DNA of 5,702 nucleotides, from NCBI GenBank assembly GCA_002763085.1, contig PFCY01000062.1, positions 1-5,702 on the forward strand, given 5' to 3'. This DNA is from Candidatus Pacearchaeota archaeon CG10_big_fil_rev_8_21_14_0_10_32_14 (lineage in GTDB: Archaea; Nanobdellota; Nanobdellia; Pacearchaeales; GW2011-AR1). A program made the translations under genes and the position numbers. Position 1 is the first letter of the stretch. Every line of letters begins with the position of its first letter. The notes below the pieces were generated by a model that searched no databases, had not been told where the DNA came from, and saw only the letters and a list, made by a program, of their open reading frames with translations. Shown here one piece after another: positions 1-5,075 of this stretch.

Positions 1-21
1 ATTTGGACATTTTTTTATCAT
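1..21 (-). CDS. start of a gene cut by the left window edge
   Basis: Only seven codons are visible, reading MIKKCPN, so the product cannot be identified. The start is well supported: ATG lies 5 bases after a strong Shine-Dalgarno run, GGGGGTGAG (27-35 on the minus strand), with a TATA-like box further upstream. A KKCP opening would fit a protein starting with a zinc-ribbon CPxC knuckle, but that is a guess from two residues. A second ATG at 8-10 in another frame is too far from the Shine-Dalgarno. Unlike its neighbours it has its own promoter and shows no KKG-plus-helix start, so it may not belong to the pilin-like set. Confidence 0.65.
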
Positions 22-72
22 TTATCTCACCCCCTTTCGTTGATAACTAGTGAGAGGATTATATAAATGTGA
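22..72 (-). promoter_or_regulatory. archaeal promoter and SD for the leftmost gene
   Basis: On the minus strand a TATA-like box ATTTATATAA occupies about 59-68. About 25 bases downstream, near 38-40, transcription would be expected to start. That leaves a leader of some 17-19 bases carrying GGGGGTGAG (27-35), which closely matches the archaeal SD consensus, before the ATG at 21. This contrasts with the leaderless-looking promoters at 2511 and 4092. Box and SD are seen; the start point is inferred from usual archaeal spacing. Confidence 0.65.
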
Positions 73-111
73 CGTTTATTTTACAATATCTTGTGGTGTG
101 AAGCTTACAAA

Positions 112-942
112 TTATTTTGTAATTATCCTATCAACAAACTTAATTTCAATATTTGAATAGATTAAATTTCCCTCTTTATCAATAAAAAACTTGTCTTTAG
201 ACTTTAAGTTTACGATAGTATAAGCTTGCGCAATTTGTTTATCCGCCTCTCCACCACTCAAAACATTCCCATTATTATCTTTTCTAACAAGCTCCACACT
301 CCCCCCATAATTTCCCAAATTTTCTCTATAACATTTCCCTTTTTCTAATTCCGATAATATCCTGCACTTTTCCCATGAATCACTTATATCTTTTATTGAA
401 TTGAGTCCAAGTTCGTCGACATCTATCGAAGATTCTATATTCGTCTTATAATCAATATTATCTACATTCTCATCGGCAATCTCTGCCTTCATATCAATAT
501 TTTCAATTATTGCCGTAATCTTATTTCCACTGAAACTCAATTTGATATTTTCTAGTTTCAGACTTCCAAGATTATAATTTCCGATTCTCTTCCCAAAATT
601 TTCTTTGAATTTCTCATTAAACTTTTCATCTTCATTCCATACCTTATCAAAAACAAGAATCTTATCAGCATTTTTCTCACTAACTGTAAAACAAAAATCA
701 TCGCTCACGCATTCATAAAATGTTTCTATATAAGCGTCCTCTAAAGAATTAGTTAAATAAAATTTAGTGTTATCTTCTTGCAAATAAACATTATCTATCC
801 TATTTGGATTGGATATAGTTGCAGAATATGCTTTATTCGCAGCACTAAAACTAAACAGAGCAATTCCAACAAGAACTAAAGCGAGTATCACAACTAACGT
901 TACAGCAAAATCTCCTCGCCTATTTTTTAATTTAATCAACAT
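112..942 (-). CDS. pilin-like single-pass surface protein, 276 residues
   Basis: Last gene of the left operon. The N-terminus MLIKLKNRRG is a class III signal; cleavage after G10 would leave D11 at the start of a hydrophobic helix (about 12-33). The rest is predicted to lie outside the cell and is rich in Asp, Glu, Lys and Asn. Two close cysteine pairs, C78/C84 and C193/C204, could form disulfides. Alternating strand-like segments (for example about 130-150 and 255-275) suggest a beta-rich domain; no enzyme motif is seen. The ATG overlaps the end of the upstream gene by 7 bases and is preceded by GGAGATC (947-953), a good SD 7 bases away, which supports this start. The T-V-V-I-L-A-L-V-L helix start resembles conserved hypothetical DPANN proteins, from memory. 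The exact function is unknown; a minor pilin or pseudopilin subunit is the best guess. Confidence 0.85.
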   Translation of the reverse strand: MLIKLKNRRGDFAVTLVVILALVLVGIALFSFSAANKAYSATISNPNRIDNVYLQEDNTKFYLTNSLEDAYIETFYECVSDDFCFTVSEKNADKILVFDKVWNEDEKFNEKFKENFGKRIGNYNLGSLKLENIKLSFSGNKITAIIENIDMKAEIADENVDNIDYKTNIESSIDVDELGLNSIKDISDSWEKCRILSELEKGKCYRENLGNYGGSVELVRKDNNGNVLSGGEADKQIAQAYTIVNLKSKDKFFIDKEGNLIYSNIEIKFVDRIITK

Positions 943-1556
943 GCTTGATCTCCACTATAAAATTTTACATATAAATTTTTATCATTGATTATAATTTTCG
1001 TATGTTTTATTAAACGGAGTCTATTTGCAATAGGAGTTTCGAGTCCTCCGGTTTCATCGTTATTGTTGACAACAACTATCGTATCAGGATTATTGATATA
1101 CTCAGAAACTTGATTATTTCCCGAAAGACCACTAGAAAAAATTGCTTCATTATCTTTTGACGAAGAATATAAAATCCTGCATTTCCCAGGATATTTATAT
1201 AAAACTTTCCCAATCTCTGGCATTATCTTTTTTCTATAATCATTAGCCTCGCTGTTCTTATCTTGACTTTTTAACAATCCCCATTGTTTCACTCCATCTT
1301 CAACTTTAATTTTCTCACCATCAATAGTTACTTCCTCAATTAAAAAAGAATTTAATGTTCGTAGAGAATTTGCCGAAGCTATCGCATCATATGTGATTTT
1401 ATTCTCTTCCACTCCAAAGGATATTTTTTTCTTTCCAGCTATAAAACCCGTCGTTACAATATAAAAAAACATTAAACCGACAATGATTATAAATGCGACT
1501 GTCCAATTTAGTGTTTCTCCAATACTCCCCTTTTTGTTTATTTTTATTTTTCTCAT
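936..1556 (-). CDS. pilin-like single-pass surface protein, 206 residues
   Basis: Third gene of the left operon. It starts MRKIKINKKG; cleavage after G10 gives S-I-G-E-T-L-N-W, with Glu at +4 close to the pilin Glu+5, then a hydrophobic helix to about residue 40. A basic GKKK (41-44) ends the helix. The external domain (45-206) has only two cysteines, C126 and the C-terminal C206, which could be a disulfide that ties down the tail. A Ser/Asn/Asp-rich stretch (131-170) looks like surface loops. The ATG overlaps the preceding stop as TAATG (one base) with no SD at normal distance, so translation probably depends on coupling; a GGGAGG at 1575-1580 is too far away. The GETLNW helix start resembles conserved DPANN hypotheticals, from memory. 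No catalytic motif is visible. Confidence 0.85.
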   Translation of the reverse strand: MRKIKINKKGSIGETLNWTVAFIIIVGLMFFYIVTTGFIAGKKKISFGVEENKITYDAIASANSLRTLNSFLIEEVTIDGEKIKVEDGVKQWGLLKSQDKNSEANDYRKKIMPEIGKVLYKYPGKCRILYSSSKDNEAIFSSGLSGNNQVSEYINNPDTIVVVNNNDETGGLETPIANRLRLIKHTKIIINDKNLYVKFYSGDQAC

Positions 1557-2092
1557 TATACAACAGGAATTTTTCCTCCCCTTTGATTGGACGCGGTTTT
1601 AATCACAATATAACCTTCTAGCATTTCATCTTTTATTTTATATCTCACTATTTCTCTTCCAGTATAGCATTTAGCGAAGTTCTTTGCGTTAACTTCAGAA
1701 TCAGTTATAACAACACAATCTTTTCCATGACCTTCATTTCCCCCCTTAAACTTTCCAAAACTTAATTCGTTTGCATCAATATCTGTTAAATACGTTTCAA
1801 AATAAAAATCTCCTTCCTTCACAATAACTTTTGGATTTAATTCACATTCTTTCATGATATCAAAACTTCCATTTAAATAATTCTCATTCAAATATCCATT
1901 TTCATTTAAACATAAAGCAAGTTTTTCATATAGCAAACTCACTTCGCCATCTATCACATCAACATTCGCAGTATAAAAAAGCCAAACTCCTATAACAATC
2001 CCTCCTCCAATGATAAGTAAAACAAAAAGTTCCCAAATAGAGATTAATTCTGTTCCCCGTCTATTTTTTAATTTTCTCATTTTATTTTTCAT
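1556..2092 (-). CDS. pilin-like single-pass surface protein, 178 residues
   Basis: Second gene of the left operon. The basic N-terminus ends RRG (11-13); the next residues TELISIWELF place Glu at +2 and again at the ninth position after the predicted cut, ahead of a Gly/Ile-rich helix to about residue 41. The exported part has four cysteines (C61, C83, C126, C142), enough for two disulfides. Two starts are possible: the ATG at 2092, overlapping the previous gene by 11 bases, or Met5 at 2080, one base after that gene's TAA, giving MRKLKNRRG, closer to the MRK starts of two neighbours. Neither has an SD, so coupling to the upstream gene is likely. The product is probably a minor pilin-like subunit. 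The pattern IWE-helix followed by a Cys-containing domain recurs in DPANN genomes as I recall; no function is known to me. Confidence 0.83.
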   Translation of the reverse strand: MKNKMRKLKNRRGTELISIWELFVLLIIGGGIVIGVWLFYTANVDVIDGEVSLLYEKLALCLNENGYLNENYLNGSFDIMKECELNPKVIVKEGDFYFETYLTDIDANELSFGKFKGGNEGHGKDCVVITDSEVNAKNFAKCYTGREIVRYKIKDEMLEGYIVIKTASNQRGGKIPVV

Positions 2093-2510
2093 TGATTATT
2101 AAAGTTAATTTTTTTGTAGTCTCATCGATTCTGCTTTCAACATCATAATTTGTAAAAAAGTAATATCTATATCCACCATGACTTGATAATCTGACATCAA
2201 CATACCCTTCATCAGAATTAACATGAACAATATTGCTTGCAAGCACTTCATTCTCCTTTGCAATTCCTATTCCTTTTGAAACATCATAAGTTATAGTCGT
2301 TCCCAGTCTCGCTTTATCGAGAAGTAATCCAATATCTTTTGCATAAGCCTGCTCATATACTAAAGCCCCCATCGCAGATTTGTAAACAAAAAATGAAATC
2401 AACCCAAAAAACACTATATAAACAATAGTTCGAATAATTGTCGGATAAAGCGTGTCACTTCCGTCTCCTTTTTTTTCGTTTAATAATTTTCTGTATTTCC
2501 TCTTTTTCAT
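2082..2510 (-). CDS. pilin-like single-pass surface protein, 142 residues
   Basis: First gene of the left operon. It has an unusually long basic region of 15 residues ending EKKG, then D-G-S-D-T-L-Y-P and a hydrophobic helix (about 24-43). The mature part is short and, unlike its neighbours, contains no cysteine. It has an ALVYEQAYAK segment (49-58) leading into LLLDKAR, then strand-like repeats (V-D-V-R-L, YRYYFF, LTLII). This YEQ-YAK-I-LL-D-A layout matches, from memory, a conserved hypothetical of Woesearchaeota/Pacearchaeota, but I cannot name a family. There is no SD; a TATA-like box about 25 bases upstream of the ATG suggests a leaderless mRNA beginning at or next to the start codon, which supports this start. 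It probably begins a four-gene transcript ending at 112. Confidence 0.85.
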   Translation of the reverse strand: MKKRKYRKLLNEKKGDGSDTLYPTIIRTIVYIVFFGLISFFVYKSAMGALVYEQAYAKDIGLLLDKARLGTTITYDVSKGIGIAKENEVLASNIVHVNSDEGYVDVRLSSHGGYRYYFFTNYDVESRIDETTKKLTLIINEK

Positions 2511-2545
2511 GATTAATTCAAGATAAAGAATGTTATAAATTTAAC
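2511..2545 (-). promoter_or_regulatory. leaderless-type promoter of the left operon
   Basis: On the minus strand TTAAATTTATAACA occupies about 2529-2542; the core TTTATA is centred near 2535, about 25 bases before the ATG at 2510. That is the usual distance from an archaeal TATA box to the transcription start, so the mRNA would start at the ATG. No SD-like sequence lies between them, which fits a leaderless transcript. Confidence 0.55.
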
Positions 2546-2639
2546 GAGATGAAGATTTTGAAGAATAAATGAAACAAGAAGTTTGAAAAAATATATTTTG
2601 TGTTGGACTAAATATTTACGAGCAATTTCGTTTAATTCA

Positions 2640-2699
2640 AATACAATCTGGATGAGATACTCCTCACCCTAAAGGACGGGGTATCCTTACGATTGTATT
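2640..2699 (-). repeat. IS200/IS605 (tnpB) right-end-like hairpin
   Basis: Read on the minus strand, CCCCGTCCTTTAGGG followed by TGAGGAGTATCTCA closely follows the familiar tnpB-element right end (CCCCGCCCTTTAGGG, then CGGGGAGGATGTCA, from memory). The hairpin 2656-2685 pairs GATACCCCGTCC with GGGTGAGGAGTATC around a TTTA loop: 12 pairs including two G-T, with two bulged A. It is enclosed by a perfect 9-base inverted repeat, AATACAATC (2640-2648) and GATTGTATT (2691-2699). No transposase gene is attached. This is probably a solo end left by a tnpB element, or a small non-autonomous derivative; the element body would lie towards higher coordinates. Confidence 0.5.
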
Positions 2700-2874
2700 G
2701 TATTAAGTTTTATCACATATATTTCAGGATTATCAACATCTTTTATAAAAAAATATTATTAAAAAAATTTGGATTAATTTATTCGTTCGAACAAAATTCC
2801 AGTTCTCCGTGTCGCATAATTTGTGAGCATCAATCTGCGAAGCAGCAAAATATTAATCAGTTTTTCTTTCCCTC

Positions 2875-2949
2875 CTCCCTCCCCTCAACCTCGAATGTAG
2901 AGGCTCCTCCCGATTAAGTGGGCGAGATTGGAAGTTGGGGGGATGGGAG
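2875..2949. repeat. long G/C-rich inverted repeat (hairpin)
   Basis: CTCCCTCCCCTCAACCTC (2875-2892) can pair with GAAGTTGGGGGGATGGGAG (2931-2949): 17 pairs, one of them G-T, with one mismatch and one bulged T. The 38-base loop may carry a small CCC/GGG stem (2909-2911 with 2920-2922). Such a stable stem in a very AT-rich background is the usual mark of a structured RNA or of a mobile-element end. The strand cannot be decided from the sequence. No known RNA family is recognised. Confidence 0.5.
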
Positions 2950-2953
2950 CGAG

Positions 2954-2998
2954 TAATCTCGTGATAAGGGTGTGAGTGGGGTTTGATGGGCGAGATTA
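2954..2998. repeat. second inverted repeat, TAATCTCG / CGAGATTA
   Basis: TAATCTCG (2954-2961) and CGAGATTA (2991-2998) are perfect complements, leaving a G-rich loop. A further copy of CGAGATT lies at 2923-2929, so the central AATCTCG can pair with either side. The ten-base word GGGCGAGATT occurs twice, at 2920-2929 and 2988-2997. Together with the hairpin just before it, this makes a run of stem-loops. Confidence 0.45.
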
Positions 2999-3022
2999 GG
3001 AGTAGGATTACGAATTTACGAG

Positions 3023-3074
3023 TGATAACTAAATAAAAAACAGCTTTTCAGTCAGTTATCAGAGTAGTAAAAAA
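3023..3074 (-). terminator. probable terminator of the right operon
   Basis: Immediately after the TGA of the 338-residue gene the minus strand reads six T (3069-3074). Then comes a perfect 8-base inverted repeat, TGATAACT and AGTTATCA (3023-3030 with 3054-3061), whose loop carries a second six-T run (3035-3040). Archaeal transcription often ends at such T-tracts, with or without a hairpin. Position and strand fit the end of the right operon. Confidence 0.45.
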
Positions 3075-4091
3075 TCAAGGCGCCCCTTCAAGATCAGTGC
3101 ACTTTAATGCTTTCAGAGTATCAGCATCATATGGTACAACTGTTGGAGCCGCATATTCATAATCATCATTTGCTCCAGAATAAGTAAATACTGCAGTCCC
3201 AACCACAACGCCAGCAACAACAACAAATCCAACTCCAGTCAAAGTAACAGCTAATCCTGTCACAGAAGCAATCCATGCAAGTCCGTAACCAGCTCCCACT
3301 GTTGTTCCAACACCTGAAACAGTAGCCCAAGTAAAACTACTCGCAGTTCCCTTTGGAATTTGCTGAACAACTATTGCATAACTTCCTGAATTTAAATCAA
3401 TAGAATTAGATTTCAAATCACTTATTTTAAAACGATCATCTCCTAAAATTTTCTCTCCAGTTTGATCAGAATATAATTTTAAGTCATCCAGTTTATCCAC
3501 TTTGTAAATCTGTTTCAAATAAGAATCGCCTTTATTATCTTCTCTTTCATCTAAATAATTATAGAGCTCTTCTTGGGTGATCTTAGGAGCAGATTTAGTA
3601 TTCTTGATTTTATCATCTACTCCAATTTTTGTGCAAACAATACAGTAATTTCCCTCTTTAAGTGAGTGGGGCATAAAATTAAGTTTACCCTCGCCCATCA
3701 TAGAATGACATCTATACATCGAATCAGCTATTTGACTGATAATTTCCCCTTTTGATTTCTGAGGTTTACTGCTTATCCCAATTTTTTTTACCGCATTATC
3801 TTTTGTTGAAACAACTCCAGATGTTTCACATCCCTCGCCTTTATTTGCTTGCAAACAAAGTTTTTGTGTTCGACAATTTAACGGAATATATTCTCTTCCA
3901 GGTTCTCCAGGACCAAAATTAAAAGTGCTTCTCTGTATTACTGATTGATGACACGCATCATAATCTGAATCGATCGACGCGAAAGCATTATAAACAAAAA
4001 TAAATAAAATTACAAATGAAACAAGTGCAGTAATAACTATTAATGTAAAATTATCAATTACTCCTCTTTTTTTCATAAAATTATTTTTCAT
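3075..4091 (-). CDS. pilin-like protein with CxxC and C-terminal hydrophobic region, 338 residues
   Basis: The N-terminus has KKRG at 7-10 followed by a helix (about 15-38); Met6 (4076) is an alternative start that would give MKKRG. The external part has cysteines at 47, 73, 79, 88, 128, 150, 153 and 331. The block 120-153, with Q-IADSMYRCH, GEGKLNF and YCIVC, resembles, from memory, a conserved DPANN hypothetical whose members share A-x-M-x-x-C, GEGK and YC-x-x-C. A second hydrophobic, Gly/Val/Ala-rich region (about 258-304) could cross the membrane twice, leaving a tail with C331; this is unusual for a pilin. A TATA-like box 26 bases before the ATG and no SD suggest a leaderless start, although the previous gene ends only 34 bases upstream and may be co-transcribed. 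The function is unknown; it may anchor or organise the structure in the membrane. Confidence 0.85.
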   Translation of the reverse strand: MKNNFMKKRGVIDNFTLIVITALVSFVILFIFVYNAFASIDSDYDACHQSVIQRSTFNFGPGEPGREYIPLNCRTQKLCLQANKGEGCETSGVVSTKDNAVKKIGISSKPQKSKGEIISQIADSMYRCHSMMGEGKLNFMPHSLKEGNYCIVCTKIGVDDKIKNTKSAPKITQEELYNYLDEREDNKGDSYLKQIYKVDKLDDLKLYSDQTGEKILGDDRFKISDLKSNSIDLNSGSYAIVVQQIPKGTASSFTWATVSGVGTTVGAGYGLAWIASVTGLAVTLTGVGFVVVAGVVVGTAVFTYSGANDDYEYAAPTVVPYDADTLKALKCTDLEGAP

Positions 4092-4125
4092 CTTATCTTT
4101 TTATTTTTTCTCAGTATTTAATTTA
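4092..4125 (-). promoter_or_regulatory. possible internal promoter of the 338-residue gene
   Basis: The short gap after the mini-gene's stop contains AATTAAATAC on the minus strand, with TTAAATA at 4115-4121 centred about 26 bases before the ATG at 4091. Between box and ATG there is only A-rich sequence and no SD. This is the arrangement seen at 2511-2545 and fits leaderless transcription. A/T richness makes chance matches likely, so the call is tentative. Confidence 0.4.
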
Positions 4126-4236
4126 TTATCCAGTCAATCGTCTTACTAAATATATAACCCCTCCCCCAAGTATTAACGCAAACGCAATCCAAAGCAAAGT
4201 TTTTATAAAACTTTCAAGCGCTCCTTTTTTATTCAT
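4126..4236 (-). CDS. 36-residue pilin-like mini-protein (signal plus helix only)
   Basis: This small gene is easily missed. It starts MNKKGALESF and ends YLVRRLTG, then TAA. After KKG come A-L-E (Glu at +3), a hydrophobic helix with GGG near its middle (about residues 13-32) and a basic RR at the end. If cut after G5, the mature peptide would be about 31 residues, essentially the helical stalk of a type IV pilin with no globular domain. The ATG overlaps the TGA of the upstream 280-residue gene as ATGA, and TGAGGA lies 8 bases upstream as an SD. Both features, and the shared KKG start, argue that it is real. It could be a core or spacer subunit around which the larger domain-bearing subunits assemble, or a small regulator or chaperone of them. 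The role is inferred; no family name is known to me. Confidence 0.75.
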   Translation of the reverse strand: MNKKGALESFIKTLLWIAFALILGGGVIYLVRRLTG

Positions 4237-5075
4237 TTAAATGTCCTCAACTTTACATATATTATCTTATCATTTACATTTATCGGTCTGTTCACTTCTG
4301 AAAGAAGATTCCCATTATCCCCTTTATTTGTTCTGACCCACAGTGCCTGATTTATATAAATCCAGCAATTTTCACTTCCGGGTGGATTTCTATCAAAACA
4401 AATTGCAAATTTATCGTTACCAATCTTTTGATTTAAAATCTCTAATGACTTTGGTAACAAAATATCGTTAAGTAATTCCTTTGACGGTCTAGGCTCATCA
4501 AACGATTCATAATAAGTGATGAAATCCGAAACGGACATCTTTTTAGATTCATCTTTATATGTAAATTCTATTTGTGAATCAAGATATTCTTTAATAATCT
4601 GAGAAGAACTTACTTGATCTTTTGAAGAAAATATTTCTACAACATTACCGCTCTTTTTTATGTAAACATTTTTGGCTACATCAATAAACACCGAATCAGA
4701 AATCCCTATTTCCATATTCAAATTTTCATTATAAATTGTGCATGCTCCCAAAAAGTCGCAACTTTCGATATCCAGTTTTGGACAAAGACATAAACAATTT
4801 TTATCTTGACAAAATTTTGGTTTATTTTCTTTATTAAATCCTCTAAAATACCATTCCTTTGGCGTCGTTAAAATATAATTTGTATCTTCCCCCTCATTAA
4901 GTTGACTTATTAAACTTTGAATATTCTCTAGTTGATCTCTTGCTTTATCTTGATCAGTTTTCGCTGGATATAAAAGTTTAAACCCTAAATAAATCAAAAA
5001 CACGATGCATATTACTGATATGATGATCTTCAGAACTTCACTAATTAAAAATCCTTTTTTGTTTAATTTTCTCAT
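4233..5075 (-). CDS. pilin-like protein with cysteine cluster, 280 residues
   Basis: This is the clearest pilin-type N-terminus in the window: MRKLNKKG, then F-L-I-S-E, placing Glu at +5 as in classical type IV pilins, and a helix to about residue 36. An amphipathic stretch (40-62, DKARDQLENIQSLISQL) continues it. A tight cysteine group follows (C89, C94, C96, C98, C106, C112), then C226 and C237. Six cysteines in 24 residues suggest a disulfide-knotted loop; metal binding is less likely outside the cell. The ISEVLKIII helix and the CLCLC group resemble a recurring DPANN hypothetical, as I recall. The ATG overlaps the upstream stop as TAATG and is preceded by GGGGTGGT, an SD 6-7 bases away that lies within the upstream gene's last codons. 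Translation is therefore well supported and coupled. It is probably a minor pilin or initiator-like subunit. Confidence 0.87.
   Translation of the reverse strand: MRKLNKKGFLISEVLKIIISVICIVFLIYLGFKLLYPAKTDQDKARDQLENIQSLISQLNEGEDTNYILTTPKEWYFRGFNKENKPKFCQDKNCLCLCPKLDIESCDFLGACTIYNENLNMEIGISDSVFIDVAKNVYIKKSGNVVEIFSSKDQVSSSQIIKEYLDSQIEFTYKDESKKMSVSDFITYYESFDEPRPSKELLNDILLPKSLEILNQKIGNDKFAICFDRNPPGSENCWIYINQALWVRTNKGDNGNLLSEVNRPINVNDKIIYVKLRTFK

Larger units (their letters stand above)
2511..3074. other. 564-base region without a convincing gene
   Basis: It separates the two minus-strand gene groups. Its left 35 bases hold the promoter of the left operon. The rest contains an IS605-end-like hairpin (2640-2699), an AT-rich stretch (about 2700-2860), a markedly G/C-rich island (about 2868-3005) that folds into hairpins, and an inverted repeat with T-tracts next to the right operon's stop codon. 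Both strands are broken by stops. The only open stretch of note, 2693-2917 plus, starts with TTG and lacks a credible protein. Short palindromes such as GTTCGAAC (about 2785-2792) and CTGC-GAA-GCAG (2835-2845) are also present. The region looks like decayed mobile-element or structured-RNA DNA inserted between genes of one cluster. Confidence 0.6.

Noticed and set aside
22..111. Rho-independent-style terminator after the left operon
   Set aside because: No clear stem-loop with a T-run follows the stop at 112; the stretch is mainly the next gene's promoter.
2779..2797. GTTCGAAC as a tRNA T-loop
   Set aside because: The flanking bases do not form a T-stem, and no anticodon or acceptor arms fit around it.
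2693..2917. Plus-strand 74-codon open frame in the intergenic region
   Set aside because: It starts with TTG, has no SD, opposes all other genes, and overlaps the IS605-like hairpin and the G/C-rich stem. Its composition looks like translated noncoding DNA.
2808..2917. Possible TnpB C-terminal remnant on the plus strand (CxxC followed by HQSAKQQNI and NVEAPP)
   Set aside because: The resemblance to a TnpB zinc-finger and tail is weak, and its strand conflicts with the orientation of the right-end-like hairpin. Not enough to call a pseudogene.
2614..3022. Nine-base word ATTTACGAG at 2614-2622 and 3014-3022 as target-site duplication
   Set aside because: It is short enough to arise by chance in AT-rich DNA, and IS200/IS605 elements do not make target duplications.
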